36,276 nt of DNA from Bacillus sp. (in: firmicutes) (GCA_031180805.1 JAPSLL010000042.1:1-36276), one strand, 5' to 3'; counted from the first letter of the stretch, positions 8,872 to 17,090 are shown. Made by a program: numbers and translations. The notes: a model not told the origin generated them from the sequence alone.

Positions 8872-8917
8872 ATTTTGCTGATGTTGGTAATTTAAGACGA
8901 AATAGGGGGTGCTTTGC

Positions 8918-9682
8918 ATGTTAAATAAAGTAATTGTTGTCACAGGTGGTTCAAATGGGATGGGGAAAGCAATGGCTAGCCACTTTGCAAATGCTGGAGC
9001 CAAAGTTGTAATTATCGGGCGCACGCTTGAAAAACTAGAAGCAACAAAGCTAGAAATCGAAACATATGAAGGGCAAGTATTGGCTGTACAGCTTGATGTT
9101 AGGGACCCACAAAAAATTGAGGAAATGATTGAACAGGTAGATCGAAATTTTGGTCAAATTGATGTATTGGTCAATAATGCAGCTGGGAATTTTATTTGTC
9201 CAGCGGAAAAGCTATCGATAAACGGTTGGAATTCTGTGATTAACATCGTTTTGAATGGAACCTTTTATTGTTCTTCCGCTATAGGTAAGTACTGGATTTC
9301 TCGGCAAATTAGAGGGACGATATTGAATATGGTCGCAACATATGCATGGGATGCTGGTGCGGGAGTCATTCATTCTGCTGCAGCAAAGGCAGGCGTTTTG
9401 TCGCTAACAAGAACTTTAGCTGTTGAATGGGGCAGTAGATATGGAATAAGAGTAAATGCGATTGCACCCGGACCAATAGAGAGAACAGGTGGGGCTGAGA
9501 AACTATGGGAGTCAAAAGAAGCAGCAGATAGGACTCTACGTAGTGTACCATTAGGAAGATTAGGCACCCCTGAGGAAATTGCCCATCTTGCGTCATTTTT
9601 AATATCTGATGAGGCATCTTATATTAACGGAGAATGCATAACAATTGATGGGGGACAATCATTGAGGCAACACCCTTTTTAA
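8918..9682 (+). CDS. fadH: 2,4-dienoyl-CoA reductase (SDR family)
   Basis: 254 residues, equal to B. subtilis FadH (YkuF). The Rossmann motif TGGSNGMGKAMA is at the N-terminus; NNAAGNFICPAE and APGPIERTGGAEKLW are hallmarks of the dienoyl-CoA reductase branch of the short-chain dehydrogenases. It uses NADPH to reduce 2,4-dienoyl-CoA during beta-oxidation of unsaturated fatty acids. Start ATG 8918 is 8 bases from AGGGGG. It stands alone here; the partner fadG known from B. subtilis is absent. Control by a FadR-like repressor is likely from the dyad upstream. Confidence 0.93.
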   Translation: MLNKVIVVTGGSNGMGKAMASHFANAGAKVVIIGRTLEKLEATKLEIETYEGQVLAVQLDVRDPQKIEEMIEQVDRNFGQIDVLVNNAAGNFICPAEKLSINGWNSVINIVLNGTFYCSSAIGKYWISRQIRGTILNMVATYAWDAGAGVIHSAAAKAGVLSLTRTLAVEWGSRYGIRVNAIAPGPIERTGGAEKLWESKEAADRTLRSVPLGRLGTPEEIAHLASFLISDEASYINGECITIDGGQSLRQHPF

Positions 9683-9856
9683 GCATTGTACAATCTTATG
9701 TTAAATCATTTCAAGAAATAGACAAAGTAGGATATAACTTTATACGGTTTTAACTAAGAAGGTTATATTCGTAAACGTAAGGATTGAAAACAGTCTATAC
9801 CTAACAAATTAGTTGTTCAAAACGCTGTTTAGAAACACGAAATCGTATAGGATTTA

Positions 9857-9865
9857 TGATATAAT
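9857..9865 (+). promoter_or_regulatory. Extended -10 promoter of ykuI
   Basis: TGA-TATAAT, a perfect extended -10 element, lies about 40 bases before the ykuI start. No clear -35 is seen. Confidence 0.5.
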
Positions 9866-9903
9866 CATTCATACTTAGATACATATAGGGTGAGGGGATT
9901 GTC

Positions 9904-11124
9904 ATGGATCCATTAGATATTATGTCAAATATGGAAAAGGTTATACCATATTATCAAGCCATCTTTAGTGCTGATGAACAAAGGGTCATTGGTTATGAAA
10001 TATTAGGTAGAATCGAGCTTAATCAAAATGAAATTAAAAGTCTAGGTTCATTTTTTCAAGATGATAATATACCAGATGATTTTCGAGTAGAGGTAGATGA
10101 TTGGATCGTTAATAAAGCGCTAGATGAATTTTTGCAGCTAAAAGATTCAGAACTTTTAATCTTTATAAATCGTGATGCTAATCTTCTCATGCTTGATCAC
10201 GGTGAAAGCTTTCTCGAAATTCTCCTCGAAAAACAGAATCAAGGTTTGAAGTTAAATCAAGTTGTAATCGAGATGAATGAACATAATTTCCGTGGAGATG
10301 TTGATCAGCTTTATCATTTATTAATGTATTACAAAACATATGGAATCAAAATTGCAATCGATAATATTGGGAAAGCAAGCAGCAATTTAGATCGAATAGG
10401 CCTGCTATCACCTGATATTTTAAAAATAGACTTACAGCCGTTGCGTATGACATCACCTTTACAATCTTACTATGATGTTCTTTATTCCATTTCACTATTA
10501 GCAAGAAAAATCGGTGCGACCTTGCTATATGAGGATATTGAAGTGAACTTTCAACTTCAATATGCATGGAAAAATGGTGGGAGATATTATCAAGGTTATT
10601 TTTTAGAGAAGCCAAAAAGACAATTTATTCATCGAGATGATTGTAAGGAAAGGTTGAGAAATGAATTTCAGCTTTATATTTCATCTGAAAAAAAGAAGCT
10701 TGAAAAACTTCACCATTTTACTGAGAACTTTCATGAGCGAATCCACCAATTAATAGCAAAATTAGGGAAGCAATATGAAAATTATGATGAATTATTAGCT
10801 GAATTAGCAGTTCATTTAGATGATTGTAGTTTTAGAATTTATATATGTGATGAGGACGGTTTTCAACAATCAGTGAACATATATAAAAAAGATGAATGGG
10901 AAGTTCAACCGGAATATTATTTAAAAAATTGGAGTTGGCGTCCTTATTTTTTAGCTAATATTATGAAAATGCGTTTTGATAAAAAAGGTTTTTTAAGTGA
11001 TGTATATAGTGATATTGAGAAGGGGGATTTAGTTCGCACTTTTTCCTATCCTTTGAGTCAGGATCATTATCTATTTATTGATTTGTCCTATGAATTTTTG
11101 TATGAACAGGAAAGTTTATTGTAA
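9904..11124 (+). CDS. ykuI: EAL-domain c-di-GMP binding protein YkuI
   Basis: 406 residues. Residues 12-245 form an EAL domain: GYEILGR (Glu32), FINRDAN, IEMNEHNF, ILKIDLQPL, YEDIE and QGYFLEKP. The usual DDFG is DNIG at 153-156. A helical linker follows, then a PAS-like C-terminal domain (about 290-400). B. subtilis YkuI binds c-di-GMP, but phosphodiesterase activity was not detected, to my recollection. It is therefore probably a receptor or a very weak enzyme of the cytosol. Start ATG 9904 follows GTGAGGGG. It precedes a small membrane-protein gene on the same strand by 83 bases. Confidence 0.92.
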   Translation: MDPLDIMSNMEKVIPYYQAIFSADEQRVIGYEILGRIELNQNEIKSLGSFFQDDNIPDDFRVEVDDWIVNKALDEFLQLKDSELLIFINRDANLLMLDHGESFLEILLEKQNQGLKLNQVVIEMNEHNFRGDVDQLYHLLMYYKTYGIKIAIDNIGKASSNLDRIGLLSPDILKIDLQPLRMTSPLQSYYDVLYSISLLARKIGATLLYEDIEVNFQLQYAWKNGGRYYQGYFLEKPKRQFIHRDDCKERLRNEFQLYISSEKKKLEKLHHFTENFHERIHQLIAKLGKQYENYDELLAELAVHLDDCSFRIYICDEDGFQQSVNIYKKDEWEVQPEYYLKNWSWRPYFLANIMKMRFDKKGFLSDVYSDIEKGDLVRTFSYPLSQDHYLFIDLSYEFLYEQESLL

Positions 11125-11207
11125 GGGCTATACTTAAGAAGGAAATGAAATCCAAAGCATATTCCTAATCATTCTGAGGTATCTTACGTATTAAGGGGTG
11201 AAATGGA

Positions 11208-11447
11208 ATGAGCAATTTTACAACGATTCTTTTTGTACTAGCTCTAATAATTTCCTGTGTTAGTTTAATCTATACGTTTAAAGTTGGACGGACTGTAAGT
11301 GACAGAAGAGCGAAACAGGATAGTCAAATAAGCGAAAAAGTTCAAGCACATCCATATATAAGAAATCCGGTTTTTTTAGCATTTTTAATAGCAGGTATTC
11401 TATCTCTAGCATATATCTTTTATCTTGCTTATACAATCAGTTGGTAA
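11208..11447 (+). CDS. Small two-segment membrane protein, unknown
   Basis: 79 residues. Hydrophobic segments at about 5-25 and 54-75 flank a charged loop containing GRTVSDRRAKQDSQISEKVQ and HPYIRNPVF. Start ATG 11208 follows GGGGTG. I do not recognise a named family. It lies 83 bases after ykuI and ends at a strong terminator whose stem begins immediately after the stop codon, so it is probably co-transcribed with ykuI. No function can be assigned. Confidence 0.75.
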   Translation: MSNFTTILFVLALIISCVSLIYTFKVGRTVSDRRAKQDSQISEKVQAHPYIRNPVFLAFLIAGILSLAYIFYLAYTISW

Positions 11448-11473
11448 CAGCGGAAGAGTTCCGCTGTTTTTTT
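11448..11473 (+). terminator. Terminator after the 79-residue membrane protein
   Basis: CAGCGGAA-GAG-TTCCGCTG followed by seven T residues; the stem begins directly after the stop codon. Confidence 0.92.
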
Positions 11474-11592
11474 ATGAAGGCACTGTGGAAATTATCGTTA
11501 ATCTTTATCTCTACGTTTGACTTTATTTATCACGGCTTAAGTTACTATTAATAAATACTATAAATTAATAGAAAAAAGTTAGCTAAAAAAGG

Positions 11593-11621
11593 TTGACATT
11601 GAAACTGATAATCATTATCAT
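11593..11621 (+). promoter_or_regulatory. Fur-controlled sigma-A promoter
   Basis: TTGACA (11593-11598), 17 bp, TATCAT (11616-11621) is a near-consensus promoter. Over it lies a perfect 7-1-7 Fur box, TGATAAT-C-ATTATCA (11606-11620). Fur bound to Fe(II) would block RNA polymerase, so the promoter should fire under iron starvation. No plus-strand gene follows before a strong terminator at 11762. Confidence 0.88.
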
Positions 11622-11627
11622 TGTAAA

Positions 11628-11797
11628 TAAGAACAATAACTTTTCGATTTCTTGGTCAAATATATTTATGTTAGAGGATTTAACCCGAGTCTTCAATTAA
11701 CCAGGAATTTGATTAGTCATGCAACTCTCGATTTTCCCCCAAACCCCTTTTAATAGAAAGTGAAAAAGCTTGGCTGGTCACCAAGCTTTTTCTATGT
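11628..11797 (+). ncRNA. fsrA: Probable FsrA-type iron-sparing small RNA
   Basis: The Fur-controlled promoter drives a segment with no credible gene, ending at a 12-bp hairpin terminator. Near its 3' side is a C-rich, probably single-stranded tract, CCCCCAAACCCC (11736-11747), able to pair with G-rich Shine-Dalgarno sequences. In B. subtilis the Fur-repressed RNA FsrA lies, as I recall, between ykuI and ykuJ, the same place as here. The predicted length of about 170 nt exceeds the roughly 84 nt of B. subtilis FsrA, so the start site or processing may differ. Ends are predicted from promoter and terminator only. Confidence 0.7.
11762..11797. terminator. Bidirectional terminator, small RNA and glutaredoxin-like gene
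   Basis: GAAAAAGCTTGG-CTGGTCA-CCAAGCTTTTTC, a perfect 12-bp stem with T-rich sequence on both strands. It ends the plus-strand RNA and the minus-strand gene that stops at 11805. Confidence 0.9.
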
Positions 11798-11804
11798 TTT
11801 TGCT

Positions 11805-12044
11805 TTATTTTATCTCCAATAGCTCCTCAAGTTTTTGCAAATCAAAGCCTATGACAATATTATCATCAACTGTCACAGTTGGCGTTGAAGTAGAAGATAG
11901 TTCATTTACTAAAATATCGCGAGCTTTCGAATCTATGCTTACGTCTTTTTCGCTGTATTCTATTTGATAATGATTTAAAAATTGTTTGACAATTTGACAT
12001 GGTGGACAGCTTGGTTGTGTATAAACAACAACTTGTTTTTTCAT
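11805..12044 (-). CDS. Glutaredoxin-like thiol protein (CPPC)
   Basis: 79 residues with one glutaredoxin/NrdH-type fold. YTQPSCPPCQIVKQFL carries a CPPC redox pair at the start of helix 1, and TSTPTVTVDD carries the cis-proline TP motif that binds glutathione or the substrate thiol. It is a cytosolic thiol-disulfide carrier; the partner is unknown. Start ATG 12044 lies behind AAAGGAG with 8 bases spacing. It is convergent with the Fur-controlled small RNA and shares its terminator. I do not assign a symbol. Confidence 0.85.
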   Translation of the reverse strand: MKKQVVVYTQPSCPPCQIVKQFLNHYQIEYSEKDVSIDSKARDILVNELSSTSTPTVTVDDNIVIGFDLQKLEELLEIK

Positions 12045-12329
12045 TACAGTTCTCCTTTTGTATAATTCCAATAAAAACGAATTAATATACGTTTAATATT
12101 GTTAAAAATGATGCCGAGATAATGAATAAAAATCGACAATTTTTTTATTTTGTAGAGAATAATAAAAGTTTTATTTGGTAATCCCTTAATACATAGTGTA
12201 AAATTGTAAAGGCACAAAGTAAAGATACTTATTATTGAAACATTATTTCGTGGATAAAATGTATGGTAGAGTATAACAATACGAATAGGAAACAGTTTTC
12301 CGTTAACTCTTCCGGAAGGGGGATATTTA

Positions 12330-12566
12330 GTGTCACAATTATTAGGAATTATTACAAGACTACAAAGTTTACAAGAAAATGCAGGTTCTGGTGAGCCTCT
12401 ACAACGTTTTTTTGAGGTTGAAGGTGAAAAGCGTTGCAGTGTGAAGTATTTCGATAAAACTAATACGTTTGAATTAGAGGTTTATCAAAAAGGCGAAAAA
12501 CCACAATCATACCAATTTGATAATATTGATATGATTGCGATGGAGATTTTTGATTTACTTCAATAA
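12330..12566 (+). CDS. ykuJ: YkuJ family protein
   Basis: 78 residues beginning with GTG 12330, 8 bases after GGAAGGGGG. The sequence (MSQLLGIITRLQSLQE, CSVKYFDKTNTFELEV, FDNIDMIAMEIFDLLQ) closely follows B. subtilis YkuJ as I remember it. The function of the family is unknown. It opens a run of small genes (ykuJ, zinc-ribbon gene, ykuK, abbA). The 12072-12329 stretch before it holds no gene; promoter elements there are unclear. Confidence 0.88.
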   Translation: MSQLLGIITRLQSLQENAGSGEPLQRFFEVEGEKRCSVKYFDKTNTFELEVYQKGEKPQSYQFDNIDMIAMEIFDLLQ

Positions 12567-12628
12567 GTATTAAGTATAATGTTGTTCGATTTAAGATGGT
12601 TCAAAAAACACGAGAGAAGGAGTCTATC

Positions 12629-12778
12629 ATGAGAAAAGATCCTAAAGTTATTTGCCCATTCTGTCAACAACAACAATCACTGTCAAAGACGTTAACAGCT
12701 CAATCAAATCAAAATGTCATCTTTACGTGCTCTCATTGTCATGAGTCAATTAAAAACATTGAGACAAGTAAAGGATAG
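12629..12778 (+). CDS. Small zinc-ribbon-like protein
   Basis: 49 residues from ATG 12629, which follows AGAAGGAG. Two knuckles, CPFC near the N-terminus and CSHC about 25 residues later, would bind one zinc ion. No family is recognised. It lies between ykuJ and ykuK and ends in a terminator whose stem starts just before its stop codon, so ykuJ and this gene form one unit. A role in nucleic-acid or protein binding is only a guess. Confidence 0.7.
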   Translation: MRKDPKVICPFCQQQQSLSKTLTAQSNQNVIFTCSHCHESIKNIETSKG

Positions 12779-12808
12779 TCATTCCAATTATGGGATGACT
12801 ATTTTTTA
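12775..12808 (+). terminator. Terminator after the zinc-ribbon gene
   Basis: ATAGTCATTCC-AATTA(T)-GGGATGACTAT, an 11-bp stem with one G-U pair, then TTTTTATTTT. Confidence 0.85.
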
Positions 12809-12943
12809 TTTTAATAAAAATAAAATTGAACGTGTTTACGCTCCTGTTTTCTTCAGATTCAACTCATATTTCAACTTATTGAAATCATATAATGCAATGA
12901 AAGGCAATTTTGACAAAAGCGGTTAATGATAAGGAGTAATGAT

Positions 12944-13462
12944 ATGAACGAATCTTTCACCTTTTATAATGTCTCAGAAAAGCGAATGTCATTTGCAACA
13001 GTAATCGAGCGTATAAAAGGCTTTTTGCTAAAAGATCCACGTTCAGAATATGTCCTATCGATTGGTTCTGATTCCCATGTTCATCATCAGGAGACAAAGT
13101 TTATAACAGCGATCCATATCCACCGTGTTGGTAAGGGAGCTTGGGGTTGTTTAAAGTTACATAGTGAAAAGAGGCCAATAGTAAGCTTAAGAGAGAAAAT
13201 TTCGATGGAAACGGCTCTTAGTCAAGAAATAGCAGCTTATTTTATATCTGATCATTTAAATGATTTAACAGACCTGTTAATTCCGTTTGTTCATGAAGGT
13301 GCTAATTTATTGTTTGAAATCCATCTTGATATCGGAAGAAAGGGTATGACGAAGGAGTTAATACAAGAGATGACAGGAAGAATAGAGGCGATGGGAATTG
13401 AAGCAAAGATAAAACCTGAATCATATACGGCTTTTAGTTATGCGAATCGATTTACAAAATAA
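12944..13462 (+). CDS. ykuK: YkuK, DUF458 RNase H-like protein
   Basis: 172 residues from ATG 12944, with AAGGAG 7 bases upstream. YVLSIGSDSHVHHQETKF and FEIHLDIGRKGMTKELI are conserved in the DUF458 family, predicted from structure to be RNase H-like. The acidic residues in SDSH and HLDIG could be its metal ligands. Biological role unknown. A TATAAT at 12888-12893 suggests its own promoter. abbA follows 33 bases later, so they are probably co-transcribed. Confidence 0.88.
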   Translation: MNESFTFYNVSEKRMSFATVIERIKGFLLKDPRSEYVLSIGSDSHVHHQETKFITAIHIHRVGKGAWGCLKLHSEKRPIVSLREKISMETALSQEIAAYFISDHLNDLTDLLIPFVHEGANLLFEIHLDIGRKGMTKELIQEMTGRIEAMGIEAKIKPESYTAFSYANRFTK

Positions 13463-13495
13463 AGGTTATGGAAAATTTTAATTTGTGGAGGAAAC

Positions 13496-13684
13496 ATGGA
13501 AACGACGCTAAAAAAATTAACCTTAGACGATAAACAATTATTAGCGGAAACGTTAATTAGCCAACAATATGCACTTGAAATCATAATCAGTGAGTTGAAT
13601 GATATAGAATCCGGGATAAAAAGGATGGATCAATCGAAGTATTTACAACTACTTACTCTTTATGAGAAATTAAGGATTCGGTAA
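13496..13684 (+). CDS. abbA: AbbA, antirepressor of AbrB
   Basis: 62 residues (B. subtilis AbbA has 65). The core YALEIIISELNDIESG and the end YLQLLTLYEKLRIR match AbbA as remembered, and the place between ykuK and ykuL is the same. AbbA is a small DNA-mimic that binds AbrB and frees stationary-phase genes; in B. subtilis its gene is under Spo0A control. ATG 13496 follows GGAGG. A terminator lies 60 bases beyond the stop. Confidence 0.85.
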   Translation: METTLKKLTLDDKQLLAETLISQQYALEIIISELNDIESGIKRMDQSKYLQLLTLYEKLRIR

Positions 13685-13744
13685 AAGAAATTTTGAATGT
13701 GAAAAAGATGATCATGACGAATTTAAAGATTAAATTATTACAAA

Positions 13745-13770
13745 GATACCAGTTAGGTATCATTTTTTTT
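13745..13770 (+). terminator. Terminator after abbA
   Basis: GATACC-AGTTA-GGTATC followed by ATTTTTTTT. Confidence 0.88.
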
Positions 13771-13827
13771 CGATTTCAAGTAAAGGTATATTTGTAAGTG
13801 TTTTCACACGAAAGAATGAATACAATA

Positions 13828-13836
13828 TGTTATGAT
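13828..13836 (+). promoter_or_regulatory. Extended -10 promoter of darB
   Basis: TGT-TATGAT, an extended -10 with one mismatch; start near 13843, leader of about 110 bases. No clear -35. Confidence 0.45.
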
Positions 13837-13952
13837 AGAAAAGGGTATTTTAATTCAATGATGATTGATTCGTTTCACTTTCACACACTTTCTCGGTTAA
13901 TGAATTAGAAAATGGTGAAGAGATATTGAAATGAAGAGAGGAAGAAACAGCA

Positions 13953-14399
13953 ATGATGAATATTAAAACAGAAGAGTTAATGAATGCGACAATACAAGAT
14001 TTAATGATACCAGGAGATAAAGTAGCTCATGTTCAAATTGGCAATAACCTACAACATGCGTTACTTGTATTAACGAAAACCGGCTATACGGCAATTCCAG
14101 TATTAGATCCAACTTTTAAATTACATGGTTTAATAGGAATGAATTTAATTATGGATAGCATATTTGGATTAGAGCGAATCGAATTTGAAAAGCTAGAGAA
14201 AATGAAAGTAGAAGAAGTAATGAATACGAATATTCCAAGATTATTTTTAGATGATACATTGGAAATTGGCTTAGACCTTGTTGTTAATCATCCATTTGTA
14301 TGTGTTCAAAATCAAGATCATGTGTTTGAAGGTATTTTTACAAGACGGGCAATTTTAAAGCGCCTAAAGAAACGGGTATACCAACCTGACAATGGATAA
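13953..14399 (+). CDS. darB: c-di-AMP binding CBS protein DarB (YkuL/CbpB)
   Basis: 148 residues comprising two CBS motifs (about 18-75 and 82-140), the length and position of B. subtilis YkuL, now DarB/CbpB. The B. subtilis and Listeria proteins bind c-di-AMP; without the ligand DarB stimulates the (p)ppGpp synthetase Rel and pyruvate carboxylase. TKTGYTAIPVLDP and the terminal FTRRAILKRLKK are typical. ATG 13953 follows GAGAGGAAG; ATG 13956 is equally possible. It has its own promoter and terminator. Confidence 0.9.
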   Translation: MMNIKTEELMNATIQDLMIPGDKVAHVQIGNNLQHALLVLTKTGYTAIPVLDPTFKLHGLIGMNLIMDSIFGLERIEFEKLEKMKVEEVMNTNIPRLFLDDTLEIGLDLVVNHPFVCVQNQDHVFEGIFTRRAILKRLKKRVYQPDNG

Positions 14400-14424
14400 A
14401 GAACGATGAAAGTCGTTCTTTTCG
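14398..14424 (+). terminator. Terminator after darB
   Basis: AAGAACGA-TGAAAG-TCGTTCTTTT, overlapping the stop codon; the T tract is short. Confidence 0.7.
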
Positions 14425-14469
14425 CCATTTTCAATTACATATTTTAAACTGAAAAGGAATTGATTTTTC

Positions 14470-15972
14470 TTGGGACAAGTATTATTTCAGTCTAAACAAA
14501 AAACAACAAAAAGGCCTTTTGTTCTCGTAACAGTGATGTTAGCCATGTTCATGGCTGCGATTGAAGCGACAATTGTAGCTACAGCAATGCCGGCAATTGT
14601 CGCTGAATTAGGAGATTTCTCGTTATATAGCTGGGTTTTTTCTTCATATTTATTAATGAATGCAGTCACGGTATTAATCTATGGAAAATTATCTGATTTA
14701 TTCGGCAGAAAACCAATATTAACAATAGGTATTATACTCTTTCTAATTGGCTCCATTTTATGTGGGCTAGCAACGTCAATGGAATGGTTAATTTTTGCTA
14801 GATTTGTACAAGGTTTTGGTGCCGGTGCAGTAATGCCTATCGCAACTACGATAGTTGGTGATATATACACAAAGGAAGAAAGAGCAAGTATACAAGGCTA
14901 TTTGTCTAGTGTATGGGGGATTTCTGCAATAATGGGCCCTGCCATTGGTGGACTTTTAGTTGAGTTTGTCAGCTGGCGATTTGTTTTCTGGATTAACGTT
15001 CCTCTAGGAATATTGGCAATTATAGGTTTATATCTTTTTTTACATGAAAATATTGAGAAGAAAAAGCCACAGATCGATTATATTGGAGCAATCCTTCTTA
15101 CAATTGCAGTTACAGCCTTTATGTTTGTTTTAGTTGAAGGGGGAGTTCGCTGGGCATGGATCTCATTTCCAATTATTTTCCTCATCGGAATATCAATTAT
15201 ATCGATAATAGCTTTTGTTATCTATGAAAGAAAAATTGATGAACCGATGATGCCATTTGAACTTTGGAGTGAACGCTCAATCCTAATTGCTAATCTCACT
15301 TCTTTAACAACAGGTGTCATATTAATTGGACTCTCTTCATTTTTACCAACCTTTGTCCAAGGTGTTATGGAGCAAAAAGCAATTATTGCTGGTTTAACTT
15401 TAACAACAATGTCAATTGGTTGGCCGATTGCCTCGATGATTTCTGGAAAAGCAATTTTAACAATTGGATTTAGGTCAACATCACTCATAGGTGGCTTATC
15501 GTTAGTTGTTGGTACTACTATATTTATCTTTTTATCTAGCGAAAATAGTCCTATTGTGGCAGCTGCAGGCTCTTTTTTTATTGGAATCGGAATGGGACTC
15601 ACATTAACAGCATTTATCGTGTCAATCCAAAGTACCGTTTCCTGGAATAAAAGGGGGGTTGCAACTGCAACAAATATGTTTATGAGAAATGTAGGTAGTA
15701 CAATAGGTGCAGCATTGCTAGGAGGAATTTTAAATAGCAAAATCATGCAGTACTTTTCTGATCATGGAGTTAAGGATAATATTAACCTAGATTCAACTAC
15801 TACTTTACTTGACCAATCAAAAAGAAGTGATTTGTCAGAGGAAGCAAGAAATCTTTTGCAGAATGGTCTAGAATTTGCTTTACATCATGTCTTTATATTT
15901 ATTTTTGGTTTTGCGATTATTAGCTTTTTGCTTATTTTATTTTTACCTAAATCAAAAAGGGCTGATTCTTAG
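14470..15972 (+). CDS. MFS drug exporter, DHA2 (14-TM) family
   Basis: 500 residues with about 14 membrane segments. Segment 1 has AAIEATIVATAMPAI, the DHA2 motif D1 with Glu in place of the usual Asp. GKLSDLFGRKPI is motif A, and WGISAIMGPAIGGLL is motif C of proton-coupled antiporters. It probably exports hydrophobic drugs or metabolites; the substrate is unknown. TTG 14470 lies 10 bases after AAAAGGAA. It sits between darB and ccpC, where my memory of B. subtilis has no such gene, so it is probably a lineage-specific insertion. Confidence 0.88.
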   Translation: MGQVLFQSKQKTTKRPFVLVTVMLAMFMAAIEATIVATAMPAIVAELGDFSLYSWVFSSYLLMNAVTVLIYGKLSDLFGRKPILTIGIILFLIGSILCGLATSMEWLIFARFVQGFGAGAVMPIATTIVGDIYTKEERASIQGYLSSVWGISAIMGPAIGGLLVEFVSWRFVFWINVPLGILAIIGLYLFLHENIEKKKPQIDYIGAILLTIAVTAFMFVLVEGGVRWAWISFPIIFLIGISIISIIAFVIYERKIDEPMMPFELWSERSILIANLTSLTTGVILIGLSSFLPTFVQGVMEQKAIIAGLTLTTMSIGWPIASMISGKAILTIGFRSTSLIGGLSLVVGTTIFIFLSSENSPIVAAAGSFFIGIGMGLTLTAFIVSIQSTVSWNKRGVATATNMFMRNVGSTIGAALLGGILNSKIMQYFSDHGVKDNINLDSTTTLLDQSKRSDLSEEARNLLQNGLEFALHHVFIFIFGFAIISFLLILFLPKSKRADS

Positions 15973-15985
15973 CATCAGCCTTTTT
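15954..15985 (+). terminator. Terminator overlapping the MFS stop codon
   Basis: AAAAAGG(G)CTGAT pairs with ATCAGCCTTTTT with one bulged G; the TAG stop lies in the loop. Confidence 0.82.
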
Positions 15986-16040
15986 ATTTGGAATAATCTA
16001 AAGATGAACTATTTGAATTATGTTGAAGAAGGTGTTTTTT

Positions 16041-16907
16041 ATGCAAACGTCAGAACTGCAAATCTTAGTTGTATTGGCTGAAGAAATGAATATGAGAAAG
16101 GCATCAGAACGATTGTTTGTTACTCAGCCGGCATTATCACAACGATTACAATCAATTGAGAAGTCCTGGGGGTTTCAAATTTTTATTCGTTCTCCAAAAG
16201 GTTTATTGTTAACACCTGCTGGGGAGAAAGTGATCTCATTTGCAAGAGAGGTCGTGGAAAAGGAAGAAAAGGTGAGAGAGCAAATTTCTGAACTGGAAAA
16301 TGAGGTGCATGGGACATTGAAGCTAGCTGTTGCCTCAATAATAGGGCAGCATTGGTTACCTGAAAGATTAAAAAAATATGTTCAAACATATCCGCATGCG
16401 AAGATTTCACTTATAACAGGATGGAGTAGTGAAATACTAAAAAGCATGTATGATGATCACGTTCACCTAGGAATAATTCGAGGAAATCATGATTGGAAAG
16501 GGATAAAAGAACATCTTCTAACAGATACTTTATACTTAGTTGATACAGAAATTAGCCGGGTCGAAGATGTCCTACATACTGAAAGACCCTTTATTCAATT
16601 TAAAAGTGATTCAAGCTATTATCAGGAAATACAGGATTGGTGGCATCGCCAATTTCAAACAACTCCCAAGCGCACGATAGTTGTTGACCAAATTGAAACG
16701 TGTAAACAAATGGCTTTTAATGGTATTGGCTTTGCGATATTACCGTCAGTCACTTTAAAGGAAGACGAGCAAAATATATATAAAATACCACTATTAGACG
16801 AAGATGGTCAGCCAATAGAACGTGACACATGGTTATTAGGGTTTGAATCTTCTTTTGAACTAAAACAAGTAAAAGCATTTATTGATATTATTCGTAATGA
16901 AAAGTAA
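16041..16907 (+). CDS. ccpC: LysR regulator CcpC
   Basis: 288 residues. The N-terminal winged helix-turn-helix reads LAEEMNMRKASERLFVTQPALSQRL; the rest is a LysR effector domain. SIIGQHWLPERLK, LITGWSSEILKSMYDDHVHLGIIRG and VDQIETCKQMAFNGIGFAILPS match B. subtilis CcpC (YkuM) as remembered. CcpC is citrate-responsive and represses citrate synthase and aconitase genes. ATG 16041 follows AAGAAGGTG; an in-frame TTG farther upstream is less likely. The ykuNOP flavodoxin genes that follow it in B. subtilis are absent. Confidence 0.9.
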   Translation: MQTSELQILVVLAEEMNMRKASERLFVTQPALSQRLQSIEKSWGFQIFIRSPKGLLLTPAGEKVISFAREVVEKEEKVREQISELENEVHGTLKLAVASIIGQHWLPERLKKYVQTYPHAKISLITGWSSEILKSMYDDHVHLGIIRGNHDWKGIKEHLLTDTLYLVDTEISRVEDVLHTERPFIQFKSDSSYYQEIQDWWHRQFQTTPKRTIVVDQIETCKQMAFNGIGFAILPSVTLKEDEQNIYKIPLLDEDGQPIERDTWLLGFESSFELKQVKAFIDIIRNEK

Positions 16908-17060
16908 ATTGGATAGGGAGCTAATTTATGGCTGATAGCATTAGATGCATTTTTAAGAACTCAAAGTGTTAGAATATGGTTGCATCTTAAATATGTTTAA
17001 GTGGTTTATAGCGTAATTTTGTTTCAGTGAAAAAATTAAGCAAACATAGCTTGTCAACCG

Positions 17061-17090
17061 AATCATCCTTTGATACAGTAAAGGATGATT
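17061..17090 (+). promoter_or_regulatory. Hairpin in the dapH leader
   Basis: AATCATCCTTT-GATACAGT-AAAGGATGATT, a perfect 11-bp stem, ends 12 bases before the dapH AGGAGG. No T tract follows, so it is not a plain terminator. It may protect the mRNA end or be regulatory. Confidence 0.45.

Noticed and set aside
15222-15746. 174-residue antisense frame within the DHA2 exporter
   Set aside because: No ribosome site, overlaps a well-supported gene, and mirrors its membrane codons.
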